Source of the DNA: Methylophilus medardicus
Lineage (GTDB): Bacteria > Pseudomonadota > Gammaproteobacteria > Burkholderiales > Methylophilaceae
Length of the DNA: 64,000 nucleotides
Reading direction: 5' to 3'
NCBI RefSeq assembly: GCF_006363955.1
Contig: NZ_CP040948.1
Coordinates: 1,984,001-2,048,000 of the forward strand
Every line of letters begins with the position of its first letter. Position 1 is the first letter of the stretch. The notes under the pieces are model-generated. The model saw only the letters and a program-made list of their open reading frames with translations. It was not told the origin of the DNA and searched no databases. Of this stretch, positions 1 through 9,544 are shown in pieces. A program made the translations under genes and the position numbers.

Positions 1-1411
1 GAATTAAAAATGCCCAATATAGCGTGGTAAACGGACATGCCCGTTCCCCGGTTTTTTGCTTGGGGTCATAACGACAACCCGTACAATAGTTACTCATACG
101 CTGAATGTAGGCACCACTAGCGATATAAGGCTTGCTGGTAAAGCGACCACCATTGGCGTAGAGCGCCATGCCTGCGACATTGGGTAGCTCGACCCATTCG
201 ACGGCATCGACATACACCGCCAAAAACCAGTCGGACACTTGTTGCGGCGACAACTCGGCTAAGGTCGAAAACAAACCGATCACCATGAGCCGCTGAATAT
301 GGTGCGCATACGCGGTACGCAAGGTTTGGCCGATCGATTGCGACAAACATTGCATATGTGTGTCACCGGTCCAAAACCAGTTCGGCAATGCCCGCTGGTG
401 TTGAAAAAAATTGGCGGATTTAAGTGCTGGCATATCCAACCAATACACGCCCCGCACAAACTCCCGCCATCCCAAAATCTGCCGAATAAAGCCCTCAACG
501 CTAAATAGCGGCGCTTGGCCAGCCAGATAGGCCTGTTCCGCAGCGGCAATCACTTCACGCGGATTGAGTAATTTAAGATTTAATGCAGAGGCGAGTAATG
601 AATGCCACAAATAGGGGGTGTCTTGCCACATCGCATCTTGATATGGGCCAAATTGCGGTAACTTATGCGTAATAAAATGCGCAAGTAAGGTGAGTGCTTG
701 CTCGCGGTTGACTGGCCAGACGAAAGGCGCCAATGCACCTGGATGATCGGCAAAACGCGTGCTTACCATGGCCATGACTTCTTGTGTAATCGCATCCGCT
801 GCAAACACAGGCAAGCTTGGCAAATCCTGTGGGCCTTGTTTGCCTAGCGGTTGACGATTGTCGTGATCGTAGTTCCAGTCGCCGCCAGTTGGCGCGTCAC
901 CTTCCATCAGGATATTGTATTTTTTGCGCATGCCGCGATAAAAAAACTCCATGCGCAAAGTGCTATTTTTGTCGGCATATTTCGCAGCCCAGCGCTCGAA
1001 CTGCTCAATGCTGCACATGAAATGCGTATCTGCACAGAGTTGCAACGGAATCTGATGTTGATCCGCCATTGCCCGCAGGTCTTGCAACACGCGCCAATCC
1101 CCGGGCTCACACACTTTGATCGCTTGCGGCGGATCGTTTTGTAGCATGGCATGCCAAACCGCTGCAAGGTCCGGGTAGTGATGTTGGTCAAGCGCATAAT
1201 AGGTCAGGGGGAAATCTGCTGCGCGCAATGCCTGTGCAAAGTGGCGCATGGCCGACAAAAACAGCGTGATGCGTTGTTTATGCGACCAGACATGCGTCGA
1301 CTCCTGCATGACCTCAGCCATCACGATATGGTCTTGGCTAGGGTCAAAGTCTGCTAAGGCGGGGTTATCCAGCGAGAGCTGGTCACCCAAAATGATCACC
1401 AAATGTCTCAT
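1..1411 (-). CDS. Cryptochrome/photolyase, iron-sulfur (FeS-BCP) type, partial
   Basis: The C-terminal end lies beyond the left edge; 470 codons are visible. The N-terminus (MRHLVIILGDQLS) is the usual start of the deoxyribodipyrimidine photolyase-related family. Near the visible end, C443, C446 and C459 (NYCTGCRYDPK...ERACPF) match the 4Fe-4S cysteines of bacterial (6-4) photolyases such as PhrB/CryB. By family it binds FAD and repairs UV (6-4) photoproducts or acts as a blue-light receptor; which of the two cannot be told from sequence. The start codon overlaps the stop of the upstream DUF2256 gene (ATGA), so the two are translationally coupled. Confidence 0.88.
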   Translation of the reverse strand, partial: MRHLVIILGDQLSLDNPALADFDPSQDHIVMAEVMQESTHVWSHKQRITLFLSAMRHFAQALRAADFPLTYYALDQHHYPDLAAVWHAMLQNDPPQAIKVCEPGDWRVLQDLRAMADQHQIPLQLCADTHFMCSIEQFERWAAKYADKNSTLRMEFFYRGMRKKYNILMEGDAPTGGDWNYDHDNRQPLGKQGPQDLPSLPVFAADAITQEVMAMVSTRFADHPGALAPFVWPVNREQALTLLAHFITHKLPQFGPYQDAMWQDTPYLWHSLLASALNLKLLNPREVIAAAEQAYLAGQAPLFSVEGFIRQILGWREFVRGVYWLDMPALKSANFFQHQRALPNWFWTGDTHMQCLSQSIGQTLRTAYAHHIQRLMVIGLFSTLAELSPQQVSDWFLAVYVDAVEWVELPNVAGMALYANGGRFTSKPYIASGAYIQRMSNYCTGCRYDPKQKTGERACPFTTLYWAFLI

Positions 1412-1569
1412 GAGGTGCCTTTTGAAGGCGCGCGACGGCAGCGCTCAGAGCAATATTTGACCTGTTCCCAATTGTTGGCCCAGGCTTTGCGCCAGGTCAT
1501 GGCTTTGCCGCATTGCTGGCAAAGTTTGCTTGGCAAGTGGCTTTTATTTCCTTTGAATGTCGTCGTCAT
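1408..1569 (-). CDS. DUF2256 small zinc-ribbon-like protein
   Basis: A 53-residue basic protein starting MTTTFKGNKSHLPSK. It has two cysteine pairs, CQQC at residues 17-20 and CSERC at residues 40-44, plus the family motif MTWRKAW. This is the DUF2256 pattern; the family commonly sits next to Fe-S cryptochrome/photolyase genes, as here. The function is unknown; the cysteines suggest metal binding (inference). The start overlaps the stop of tpiA by ATGA and its stop overlaps the photolyase start in the same way, giving a three-gene coupled transcript. Confidence 0.85.
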   Translation of the reverse strand: MTTTFKGNKSHLPSKLCQQCGKAMTWRKAWANNWEQVKYCSERCRRAPSKGTS

Positions 1570-2396
1570 GCCTCAAAGACTGGCAACGCTGGCGATGGTT
1601 CCTGTAAACCCGCTTTTTGCTGATAGCAACGACTGGCGGTTCTACAAATATCAACAAAATCTTCGGGCACTAAAGCCGCGCGACCCAATAAGCCACCGTC
1701 AATATCTGGCATGCTGAGCAAGCTGTGTGCATTTTTGGTGGTGACACTGCCACCATACACAATTCGAATTTGTTCAGAAAATTCACGGTCACGTTCAGCG
1801 ATCATCATGCGGATAAACGCATGCATGCGTTGCGCCTGATCCGGGCTTGCATGCTCACCAGTGCCGATCGCCCACACTGGCTCATAGGCGATGACCATCT
1901 TGAATTTTTTTGCTAATGCAAACGCCTCATCATCAAGGCCATACACGACGTTGAGCATTTGATTACGCACAATCAGTTCTGCCATATCGCCGTCGCGCTC
2001 ATCTTGTGTCTCACCGACACAGAAAATAGGCGTTAGGCCGGCATGCAAAGCATTCAGAAGCCGCTTGGTAGCGACTTGATTACTTTCGAGCTTGAGCGCG
2101 CGCCGCTCAGAATGGCCAATAATGGTATAAGTACAACCAAACTCGGCCACCATTTTGGCCGAAATACAAGATGTGAAGGCACCTTCAGTGAACTGGCTGA
2201 CGTTTTGCGCGCCCCAAGCAATCGGCGAGTCTTGCAATAAGGCCTGTGCCTGATATAAATAGACATATGGCAAACACACTGCCGTTTCAACACCATCGAG
2301 ATCATGCAATTCTTGCTTGAGTCGATTCAACAAACCTTGATTCTCTACTAATCCGCCGTGCAGCTTCCAGTTACCAACCACTAATTTTTGTCGCAT
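1566..2396 (-). CDS. tpiA: Triosephosphate isomerase
   Basis: Interconverts dihydroxyacetone phosphate and glyceraldehyde 3-phosphate in the cytoplasm. The catalytic set is complete: N and K in VGNWKLHG near residue 10, the histidine of IIGHSERR, the glutamate of AYEPVWAIGTG with its loop 6, and the phosphate-binding YGGSV. The start chosen is the ATG at 2396, preceded by AAAGGAAAG; an in-frame ATG at 2417 adds seven residues but its purine run is too close to it. It is about 276 residues, slightly longer than usual, with a C-terminal extension. It lies 72 bp downstream of the aldolase gene on the same strand. A second isomerase gene lies at 23477-24259. Confidence 0.95.
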   Translation of the reverse strand: MRQKLVVGNWKLHGGLVENQGLLNRLKQELHDLDGVETAVCLPYVYLYQAQALLQDSPIAWGAQNVSQFTEGAFTSCISAKMVAEFGCTYTIIGHSERRALKLESNQVATKRLLNALHAGLTPIFCVGETQDERDGDMAELIVRNQMLNVVYGLDDEAFALAKKFKMVIAYEPVWAIGTGEHASPDQAQRMHAFIRMMIAERDREFSEQIRIVYGGSVTTKNAHSLLSMPDIDGGLLGRAALVPEDFVDICRTASRCYQQKAGLQEPSPALPVFEA

Positions 2397-2468
2397 GATG
2401 ACTTTCCTTTTGCTCATGCCCCCTCGGTTTGTCGTTATTATTGATGACTTTGGTACAGAAATGGTCGG

Positions 2469-3503
2469 CTAATATAGCGCCGCCATTTTTTCGAGTGTCA
2501 CCACTTTTATCTTGCTCGCTTGGCCCGCACTACCAAAGGCTTCAAAGCGTTCTTTACATAAGTGCTGCGCCGCTGTGGTCGCTTCTTTAAAATATTTGCG
2601 TGGGTCAAAGTCTTCTGGATGTTCCATCAAATGGGCACGGATCGCAGCAGTCATGGCCAAGCGGATGTCGGTATCGATATTCACTTTGCGTACACCATTT
2701 TTAATGCCTTCAACAATTTGCGACACCGGCACGCCATAGGTTTCTTTGATATTGCCTCCATAGTGACGGATTTGCTCTAATAAAGATTGCGGCACACTGG
2801 AGGAACCATGCATCACTAAATGCGTGTTTGGAATTTTGGCATGTATTTCACGGATACGTTCAATCGAAAGCGTGTCAGCTGAAGGCGGCCGGGTGAATTT
2901 ATAAGCGCCATGACTGGTGCCGATGGCAATGGCGAGCGCGTCGACTTTCGTCGCCTCTACAAATGCAGCCGCCTCGTCCGGATCCGTCAACAACTGTGAC
3001 TCATCCAGTTTGCCCTCCGCACCGACGCCATCCTCTTCGCCTGCCATACCGGTTTCCAGCGAACCTAACACCCCCAACTCTCCTTCTACCGAGACGCCTA
3101 CCGCGTGTGCAAACTCGACCACCCGGCGTGTCACCTCAACGTTATATTCGTAACTGGCAGGGGTTTTGCCATCTTCCATCAGCGAACCGTCCATCATCAC
3201 ACTAGAAAAGCCACTCCGAATCGCCATCTGACAAACTTTAGGCGAGGCGCCATGATCCTGGTGCATGCAAATCGGAATATGTGGATATTGTTCGATGGCC
3301 GCTTCGACCATTTTGCGCAGAAATGACTCGCCGGCATAGCCGCGTGCGCCCGCAGACGCCTGTAAAATCACCGGGCTGTCTACCTCGTCTGCGGCTTTCA
3401 TGATGGAGAGAATTTGCTCCATATTATTGATATTAAATGCGGGTAAGCCATAGCTGTGGTCCGCTGCGTGGTCGAGTAATTGTTTGAGCGAGATCAATGC
3501 CAT
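2469..3503 (-). CDS. fba: Fructose-bisphosphate aldolase, class II (Calvin-cycle type)
   Basis: Zinc-dependent cleavage or formation of fructose 1,6-bisphosphate; the same class also acts on sedoheptulose bisphosphate. It is 344 residues and includes the metal-site motif MHQDHGAS, the GVSVEGELG strand, the [11 protein letters not shown] phosphate/zinc region and the conserved VNIDTDIR near the C-terminus. AGGAG precedes the ATG. The gene is 11 bp downstream of fbp and upstream of tpiA, which places three consecutive steps of triose/hexose bisphosphate metabolism in one transcript. This fits the ribulose monophosphate or gluconeogenic needs of a methylotroph (inference). No RuBisCO gene is visible. 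Confidence 0.95.
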   Translation of the reverse strand: MALISLKQLLDHAADHSYGLPAFNINNMEQILSIMKAADEVDSPVILQASAGARGYAGESFLRKMVEAAIEQYPHIPICMHQDHGASPKVCQMAIRSGFSSVMMDGSLMEDGKTPASYEYNVEVTRRVVEFAHAVGVSVEGELGVLGSLETGMAGEEDGVGAEGKLDESQLLTDPDEAAAFVEATKVDALAIAIGTSHGAYKFTRPPSADTLSIERIREIHAKIPNTHLVMHGSSSVPQSLLEQIRHYGGNIKETYGVPVSQIVEGIKNGVRKVNIDTDIRLAMTAAIRAHLMEHPEDFDPRKYFKEATTAAQHLCKERFEAFGSAGQASKIKVVTLEKMAALY

Positions 3504-3514
3504 GTGATACTCCT

Positions 3515-4492
3515 TTAATGTGAGGCTTGCTGATGGTAATCACGCAAGCGCTGGATTTCCTGTTTGGCCCCGAGCAACACCGGCACCCGTTGATGACAGC
3601 TCGTCGGTTGAATCGACAGAATATCGTCTAAGCCATCGATGCTCGCGCCACCTGCCTGCGTCACCAACAAACTCATTGGGTTTGCTTCGTACAGTAGCCT
3701 TAAACGGCCAGCCTTGACCGGTTGTTTAGTATCGCGCGGATAGAGAAACACCCCGCCGCGAGTCAGAATCCGGTGTACGTCCATCACCATACTCGCACAC
3801 CAGCGCATATTAAAATCATGGCCGCGTGGTCCGTCCGCCCCGTGCAGGCATTCTGCAATATAACGCTGCATGGCGGGTTGCCAATAGCGCTGATTACTGG
3901 TGTTGATGGCAAACTCCGTGGTTTGATCCGCAATCTGTACCGTCTGTTGTGTGAGCGTAAATATTTGCTGTTGCGCATCGAGCGTGAATACGTGCGTGCC
4001 TTGACCCATAGTCAGCACCAGTAAGGTCGCCGGACCATACATCACATAAGCGGCGGCGCGTTGCGCTTGTCCGGGCTGTAAAAATGCCTGTTCTCCTAAT
4101 CTGGACACCCCCGTATTCGGCAGGATTGAGAAAATACTGCCCACGACGCCATTGATCGCTAAATTGGATGAGCCATCTAATGGATCCATGCTGACCAAAA
4201 ATGGTGCATCTAGGGTCTCAAATAGCACAGGCGCATCAACTTCTTCTGACAGCACGCCAGCGACGACAGTAGATGCACGTAGTTGCGCCAGCGCCAGATC
4301 ATGACTAAGGATATCTAACTGCATCTGGGTTTCGCCCTGCACATTGGTGGTGGTCATTTTTTCAGTCACCCCGGCTAATGCGCCCTGTTTGACCAGACTT
4401 GCAATCTCAATGCCCGCCTCGGCGATATGGCTGATCAGGCTATTTAAGGCTTGATTGATAGACACCTGTTTCAAAAATACATCCAGTTGCAT
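3515..4492 (-). CDS. fbp: Fructose-1,6-bisphosphatase, class I
   Basis: Hydrolyses fructose 1,6-bisphosphate to fructose 6-phosphate. It contains the metal-binding signature [19 protein letters not shown] and EEVDAP, and the substrate-binding region [13 protein letters not shown]. About 325 residues from the ATG at 4492, which is preceded by AAAGG; an upstream TTG at 4519 would extend it but lacks a ribosome site. First gene of an fbp-fba-tpiA-DUF2256-photolyase row. A weak Pho-box-like pair lies upstream at 4557-4574. Confidence 0.93.
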   Translation of the reverse strand: MQLDVFLKQVSINQALNSLISHIAEAGIEIASLVKQGALAGVTEKMTTTNVQGETQMQLDILSHDLALAQLRASTVVAGVLSEEVDAPVLFETLDAPFLVSMDPLDGSSNLAINGVVGSIFSILPNTGVSRLGEQAFLQPGQAQRAAAYVMYGPATLLVLTMGQGTHVFTLDAQQQIFTLTQQTVQIADQTTEFAINTSNQRYWQPAMQRYIAECLHGADGPRGHDFNMRWCASMVMDVHRILTRGGVFLYPRDTKQPVKAGRLRLLYEANPMSLLVTQAGGASIDGLDDILSIQPTSCHQRVPVLLGAKQEIQRLRDYHQQASH

Positions 4493-4727
4493 GGCAATGA
4501 CCTTTGATCGGTAAAACAATAGTGAGAGAACACACTGTAAAGGATACAGCGAGGACGTGAATGCGGGATGACAGGCGCAAAAACAGTCTATTTAATGCCC
4601 TGCAAGTAACGCAGATCCGACTGATAACATGCAAGGTTTATGCCTGCATATACTAAGTGACGCCTAAATCGCCACATTGTTCAACCTTTTAAAGCCGTAT
4701 GTGCGCCATCAAGCGAGGATCGACCGA
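4493..4727. other. Intergenic region upstream of fbp
   Basis: 235 bp between the fbp start and the tcdA stop. It must carry the fbp promoter. The only pattern seen is a two-unit 11-bp repeat (ATGACAG and GTGAATG on the plus strand at 4557-4574) with a -10-like hexamer 10 bp away at 4541-4546. No gene or convincing terminator hairpin was found. Confidence 0.4.
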
Positions 4728-5516
4728 CTAAACACCGCTGATTAACTGGCGAATGGCTTGTTGAGCTGCGATAAACCCTGCACTTGCAGTGACACTGACG
4801 CTGGAGCCATAGCCGGCACAATGTAATCCTGTCAGCCCCGCCTGCGGTGTGTCACAAGCGGCTTCAGGACGCGCCACCGGCTCATCAGAATACACTGCAG
4901 CAATGCCAAATTTGGCGGACTTGTGATGGTCAGAGGCTTTGGCAAAGCCGTGATCGCGCCGCAATTGGGTACGCACCTTCGCCAGCATACGGTCGCCTTG
5001 CACATGCGCTAGATCAGCGAGGCGGAGCCGTGTGGCATCCAATTTACCGCCTGCACTGCCCACCATAATCAGAGCTCGTTGCTGCGCCCTGCAATAGGCT
5101 GCCAACGCTGTTTTAGCTTTGGTGTCATCCATACAATCCACCACCACATCCGGTTGCCCCGCCAACATCTGCGTCAGATTTTCTGCGGTCACAAAGTCCT
5201 CAATTTCAATCACTTCGCACCGCGGATGAATGGCCGCGATGCGCTCACGCATTGCCGTGACCTTGGCTTTACCTAACGTGCTGTCGAGCGCATGAATCTG
5301 CCGATTGATGTTTGACTCAGCAATATTATCCAAGTCAATTAAGGTTAACTTGCCGATCCCATTGCGCGCTAAAGCTTCGACGGTCCACGAGCCGACGCCA
5401 CCGATGCCAATCACCAGCACATGGGCTTGTTGCAGACGCATGAATCCCGTCTCGCCATACAGGCGTCTTACCCCGCTGAAACGACGTTCGATGTCTACGG
5501 CGTCACCGGCGCTCAT
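4728..5516 (-). CDS. tcdA: tRNA threonylcarbamoyladenosine dehydratase (TcdA/CsdL)
   Basis: ThiF/E1-like ATP-dependent enzyme that cyclises t6A37 to ct6A37 in tRNAs. The nucleotide-binding loop VIGIGGVGSW is near residue 35, followed by the ARNGIGKLTLIDLD strand and SNINRQIHAL typical of the YgdL family; DCMDDTKAK matches the conserved acidic motif. Length of 262 is normal. Its start overlaps the acpS stop (ATGA), so it is probably the last gene of the lepA-to-acpS run. Confidence 0.92.
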   Translation of the reverse strand: MSAGDAVDIERRFSGVRRLYGETGFMRLQQAHVLVIGIGGVGSWTVEALARNGIGKLTLIDLDNIAESNINRQIHALDSTLGKAKVTAMRERIAAIHPRCEVIEIEDFVTAENLTQMLAGQPDVVVDCMDDTKAKTALAAYCRAQQRALIMVGSAGGKLDATRLRLADLAHVQGDRMLAKVRTQLRRDHGFAKASDHHKSAKFGIAAVYSDEPVARPEAACDTPQAGLTGLHCAGYGSSVSVTASAGFIAAQQAIRQLISGV

Positions 5517-5902
5517 GCGGTTAGCGTCGTTTCCAATACCACATAGGCCAATGCTAGATTTTTTTCATCGCTGATGCTGATATGCGATTGGTAAATGTGA
5601 TGTTGTTTGAGAAAGGCTTGCAAGGGCGGAGAAAGTTGCAACAATGGCCGGCCAAGCGCATCGTGGGTGACGGCAATATTTTGAAAACTGACATCACCGC
5701 GAATGCCAGTGCCCAGCGCTTTAGCAAAGGCTTCTTTGGCGGCAAAGCGTTTCGCCAAAAAACGGGCCTTTAATTTACTGTCGGCATAGTCGTCCCACTC
5801 ACTCCGCGCCAGAATGCGTTTTGCGAAGCTTTCGCCAAACTGCTCCAAAGAGGCGTGAATTCGCTCGACCTCGACAATGTCAGTCCCTATGCCGTATATC
5901 AT
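5513..5902 (-). CDS. acpS: Holo-[acyl-carrier-protein] synthase
   Basis: Transfers 4'-phosphopantetheine from CoA to acyl carrier protein. MIYGIGTDIVEVERI carries the metal-binding aspartate and KRFAAKEAFAKALG the catalytic glutamate/lysine motif. The ATG at 5902 is preceded by AGGGGG at good spacing; an upstream TTG would add five residues and is less likely. 129 residues is normal. It is 31 bp downstream of pdxJ and overlaps tcdA, the usual betaproteobacterial order. Confidence 0.95.
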   Translation of the reverse strand: MIYGIGTDIVEVERIHASLEQFGESFAKRILARSEWDDYADSKLKARFLAKRFAAKEAFAKALGTGIRGDVSFQNIAVTHDALGRPLLQLSPPLQAFLKQHHIYQSHISISDEKNLALAYVVLETTLTA

Positions 5903-5933
5903 ATCGCCCCCTAACAAAGAGATTGCAATCGCA

Positions 5934-6662
5934 TCACTTGGGTGAAAAGGCTTTCATGAGGGCTTTCATCTCACGCACTGCACTATCCCAGCCCACAAAT
6001 AAAGCATGCGCAACGATGGCGTGGCCGATATTCAGCTCTTCAAAGCCAGGCAAACGCGCAATATGATGCGCATTGTGATAATGCAAGCCATGACCCGCAT
6101 TCACAATCAGTCCTGCCGCTTTGGCATGCTGCAGTGCCGTTTGAATTTTTTCAAGCTCGCTCAGTTGTGCCTTTTCAGTGTCTGCGTCGGCAAATGTGCC
6201 GGTATGTAGTTCAATCACCGGCGCGCCCATTTTAACTGCGGCATCAATTTGAGCAAGATCAGGTGCAATAAATAACGACACCCGAATGCCTTGCGCGGAT
6301 AATTTTTTCACCGCATGCTCAACCTTGTTGTAGTGAGTCAATACATCCAACCCGCCCTCAGTGGTTCGCTCCTCGCGACGCTCAGGCACCAAGCACACAT
6401 CTTGAGGATTCACCTGAATGGCAATATCAATCATTTCACCGGTCACTGCACACTCCAAATTCATTTTGGTTTGCAGCAGCGGACGCAGAGCAAAAATGTC
6501 TGCGTCTTGCATGTGGCGACGATCCTCGCGCAAATGCAAGGTGATGCTATCGGCACCCGACTGTTCAGCGCGCAGGGCCGCCTGAACCACGCTCGGATAC
6601 TTTGTACCACGCGCCTGACGGATGGTAGCCACATGATCAATATTGACGCCTAGTTTTAACAT
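5934..6662 (-). CDS. pdxJ: Pyridoxine 5'-phosphate synthase
   Basis: Condenses 1-deoxyxylulose 5-phosphate with 3-amino-2-oxopropyl phosphate to make pyridoxine 5'-phosphate. The TIM-barrel start [16 protein letters not shown], the [11 protein letters not shown] motif, and the C-terminal [10 protein letters not shown] and [12 protein letters not shown] motifs are all present. The 242 residues match the family. It sits between recO (119 bp upstream) and acpS. Confidence 0.96.
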   Translation of the reverse strand: MLKLGVNIDHVATIRQARGTKYPSVVQAALRAEQSGADSITLHLREDRRHMQDADIFALRPLLQTKMNLECAVTGEMIDIAIQVNPQDVCLVPERREERTTEGGLDVLTHYNKVEHAVKKLSAQGIRVSLFIAPDLAQIDAAVKMGAPVIELHTGTFADADTEKAQLSELEKIQTALQHAKAAGLIVNAGHGLHYHNAHHIARLPGFEELNIGHAIVAHALFVGWDSAVREMKALMKAFSPK

Positions 6663-6780
6663 AGCTTTCTTCGTAGTGAGGGAAATGTCTGTATTTTAAC
6701 TGTTGGCAGGGCCAAACCGAAGGGATCGTGCAAAAAATAAGCCCGCGCTGAGCGTAAAAACATGGCGGGGCTTGTACCCA

Positions 6781-7533
6781 CTAAAATCCTTGTAGATCGA
6801 CCAATAATTGCCGGGTATGCAATGGCTTGTCGCCCAGATAATGTTGCAGCAAATAGCGCATTAATTGCTTGCTTTGCGACTGCGTCGTGACACTATTGTA
6901 ATTGCCTCGCGCCATTTCAAGCAGCGTGGCCCCTTGGATCACCACACCATGTTTGGTAGCTGAGGGCGCGCACGCTCCATAGTCAGCTTCAAATCGATAG
7001 GTTTCATCCGCATGAATGATTTCACCATGCTCATCATGCGTGAGCGGCACCGCATAGCCCAACTCTTGCAGCATTTTAAGTTCAAACCGACGCATGATTT
7101 CGGCCAATGGGGCATTGCCGGCATCGTGCTGCAAGGTAGAAAGTAATTGTATCGTTTGTGCGTAATACTCAAATAAGCGCGCATGCGGATCATCGCGTGG
7201 CAGGAGACGCAACAGCAGTTCATTCATGTAAAAACCGCACATCAGGGCGTCGCCCTTGAGTAGCGTGAGACCAGTCATCCACTCCAAGGCATGCAAGGTT
7301 TTGAGTTCGTTTTTACCCGACCAAGTACCCGCGAGCTGCTGAAACGACTGCAACATGCCGCGCATCGCAGACAGTGGCCGTCTGGCCCCTTTTGCCACCG
7401 CAGCCACTCGGCCAAGATCGTGGCTGAACATTTCAACCACCAAACTGGTTTCTTTGAAAGGATAGCTATGTAGAATAAATACCGGTTGCTGAGACTGCTT
7501 ATAGCCACCGGTATCCGAAGGTTTTACTGCCAT
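6781..7533 (-). CDS. recO: DNA repair protein RecO
   Basis: Recombination mediator acting with RecR to load RecA on SSB-coated single-stranded DNA. The N-terminal OB-fold region (QPVFILHSYPFKETSLVVEMFS, split here at its conserved core) is followed by VAKGARRP, the family hallmark, then a helical C-terminal half. The 250 residues fit. It lies 27 bp downstream of era in the conserved rnc-era-recO-pdxJ block. Confidence 0.93.
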   Translation of the reverse strand: MAVKPSDTGGYKQSQQPVFILHSYPFKETSLVVEMFSHDLGRVAAVAKGARRPLSAMRGMLQSFQQLAGTWSGKNELKTLHALEWMTGLTLLKGDALMCGFYMNELLLRLLPRDDPHARLFEYYAQTIQLLSTLQHDAGNAPLAEIMRRFELKMLQELGYAVPLTHDEHGEIIHADETYRFEADYGACAPSATKHGVVIQGATLLEMARGNYNSVTTQSQSKQLMRYLLQHYLGDKPLHTRQLLVDLQGF

Positions 7534-7560
7534 GAGAATGCCAGCAATCAGTGAATAAGA

Positions 7561-8463
7561 TTAGAAGCCCAGACTTTTCAATGCGCGCGCATCATCTGCC
7601 CAGCCACCTTTAACCTTGACCCAGGTCTCGAGATACACCTTAGAACCAAACAGCTTCTCCATGTCCTGACGGGCTTCGGTTGAGATTTGCTTGAGTTTCT
7701 CGCCGCCTTTGCCGATGATCATTGGTTTTTGGCTATCTTTATCCACAATAATCGCAGCAAAAATACGGCGTAGATTTTTCACGGTTTCGAATTTTTCAAT
7801 TTCAACAGTCACCGAGTACGGCACCTCATCGCCTAACAAGCGGAAGATCTTTTCGCGCACCAGTTCTGCTGCCAAAAAACGTTCATTTTTATCGGTCAAC
7901 TCATCTTCGGCATACATCGCTGGCTGTTGTGGCAAATGCGCGCGGATGGCAGACAGTAGTTCATCTAAGTAGAGACTCTTTTTAGCACTGACTGGAATAA
8001 TACCGGCAAACTCAAACAGCAAATCAAAGTCCTGAATCAAAGGCAGCAAATTGCCTTTATCTCCCATCAGATCTGCTTTATTCACCACCAATAACACCGG
8101 TTTATTCTTAGGCAATAATTTAAGCACCAGTTCATCCGCTTCGCCTAATTTCATGGGCTCAATAACAAATAACACCACATCTACCTCGGTCAACACTTGG
8201 GTAACCGTTTTGTTGAGTGTTTTATTCAACGCGTTAATGTGTTTTTGTTGAAACCCTGGGGTATCCACAAACAAAAACTGGGTGTCGTCAGTGGTGTGAA
8301 TGCCGAGCAATCGATGGCGCGTCGTTTGCGCTTTGCGCGACGTAATCGCCAGCTTCATGCCTAAAATATGGTTTAACAATGTGGATTTACCCACATTTGG
8401 GCGCCCAACGATGGCGACGGTACCACAACGAAAATCGTCTGCGGCGGGTATATGATCTGTCAT
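7561..8463 (-). CDS. era: GTPase Era
   Basis: Essential GTPase that binds 16S rRNA and assists 30S assembly. The G motifs are [16 protein letters not shown] and SAKK; the C-terminal KH domain carries [12 protein letters not shown]. The 300 residues are standard. Its start overlaps the rnc stop by 4 bp. Confidence 0.97.
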   Translation of the reverse strand: MTDHIPAADDFRCGTVAIVGRPNVGKSTLLNHILGMKLAITSRKAQTTRHRLLGIHTTDDTQFLFVDTPGFQQKHINALNKTLNKTVTQVLTEVDVVLFVIEPMKLGEADELVLKLLPKNKPVLLVVNKADLMGDKGNLLPLIQDFDLLFEFAGIIPVSAKKSLYLDELLSAIRAHLPQQPAMYAEDELTDKNERFLAAELVREKIFRLLGDEVPYSVTVEIEKFETVKNLRRIFAAIIVDKDSQKPMIIGKGGEKLKQISTEARQDMEKLFGSKVYLETWVKVKGGWADDARALKSLGF

Positions 8464-9131
8464 GTTTGAATCTCATCCATGGCCAATTTGGCCGCTTGTT
8501 GCTCCGCCACACGGCGACTGGTGCCCACCCCGGTGGTGGTCAACATGAGTTTTTTAATAAAGCATTGCACAGTAAAGGTCTGCGCATGCGCCTCACCTTC
8601 AATCGAAATCACCTGATACTCTGGTAAATCCATTTTTTTGCTTTGCAGATATTCTTGTAATTGTGACTTGGCGTCTTTGTCTATCGACGTTGGATCAATC
8701 GTATGTAGCTTATCGCGATAGAGCAATGAGACGACTTTTTGTGCTGCGTCAAAGCCACCATCGAGATAGACGGCGCCTACAATTGCTTCTAGCGCATCGG
8801 CCAGAATAGATGGACGGCGCCAGCCAGCGCTTTTCATCTCGCCTTCACCAAGTTTCAGCGCATCGCCCAAATGCAGATCAGCAGCAATTTCTGCCAAACT
8901 GGCTTCTCTGACTAACTTCGCACGCAAACGACTTAAATCGCCCTCTGGTGAGTGCGGAAATAAATTGAACAGTTGGTGCGCGATAATAAAGTTAAGTACG
9001 CTATCGCCCAAAAATTCCAGTCGCTCGTTATTGGTCGCCGAAAAACTGCGGTGTGTCAGCGCCTGTTGCAGCAATGCAGGCTGCGTAAAATCGTAGCCAA
9101 TTCTGGTTTGTAATACTGGAAGTGCGTTCAT
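8460..9131 (-). CDS. rnc: Ribonuclease III
   Basis: Cleaves double-stranded RNA in rRNA and mRNA processing. The signature [12 protein letters not shown] and the second acidic site [15 protein letters not shown] form the catalytic domain; the C-terminal third is a double-stranded RNA binding domain. The start chosen is the ATG giving [15 protein letters not shown], which aligns with family N-termini; an in-frame ATG and TTG lie further upstream inside the DUF4845 gene. No strong ribosome site was seen, so translation may be coupled to the upstream gene. Confidence 0.94.
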   Translation of the reverse strand: MNALPVLQTRIGYDFTQPALLQQALTHRSFSATNNERLEFLGDSVLNFIIAHQLFNLFPHSPEGDLSRLRAKLVREASLAEIAADLHLGDALKLGEGEMKSAGWRRPSILADALEAIVGAVYLDGGFDAAQKVVSLLYRDKLHTIDPTSIDKDAKSQLQEYLQSKKMDLPEYQVISIEGEAHAQTFTVQCFIKKLMLTTTGVGTSRRVAEQQAAKLAMDEIQT

Positions 9132-9141
9132 GAATGGGCCA

Positions 9142-9495
9142 TTAAGGTTTGCTGGCGGCATCAAAGTCAATCAGCAGCGTCATGCTGTCTGTCAGCGCGA
9201 GTTTTTTCTGATAACGCACTGACACCGATCCACTCCCAATGTCTAAATCGCGACCAGTGACGTCACGAATGCTATCCACTTGCATTTGACGATCAAACGC
9301 AGTGCGAATCTGACTATCGTTTTGCAGCATAGGATCATGCGCTATGCGATTCACGGTTGCTTGGATTGAAAAATATTCGACGTAGGCAGGTAATGCTTTT
9401 AAAGCCACCGTACCCAAGATGCCAAATGCCGTCAACACCAGCAAAAAGCCGATTAAACCGATACCATATTGGTGGAAACGCTTTGCGTGTGTCAT
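9142..9495 (-). CDS. DUF4845 membrane-anchored protein
   Basis: 117 residues with one N-terminal membrane segment (about residues 11-33, [20 protein letters not shown]) and a small soluble domain, as in type IV pilin-like single-pass proteins. DUF4845 proteins lie between lepB and rnc in many betaproteobacteria, exactly as here. The function is not known; the pseudopilin-like N-terminus is suggestive only. Confidence 0.85.
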   Translation of the reverse strand: MTHAKRFHQYGIGLIGFLLVLTAFGILGTVALKALPAYVEYFSIQATVNRIAHDPMLQNDSQIRTAFDRQMQVDSIRDVTGRDLDIGSGSVSVRYQKKLALTDSMTLLIDFDAASKP

Positions 9496-9544
9496 CGTAC
9501 TATTTCCTCAAAAATAAGTCGTTTCGACACGGCTCACCGTGCAC

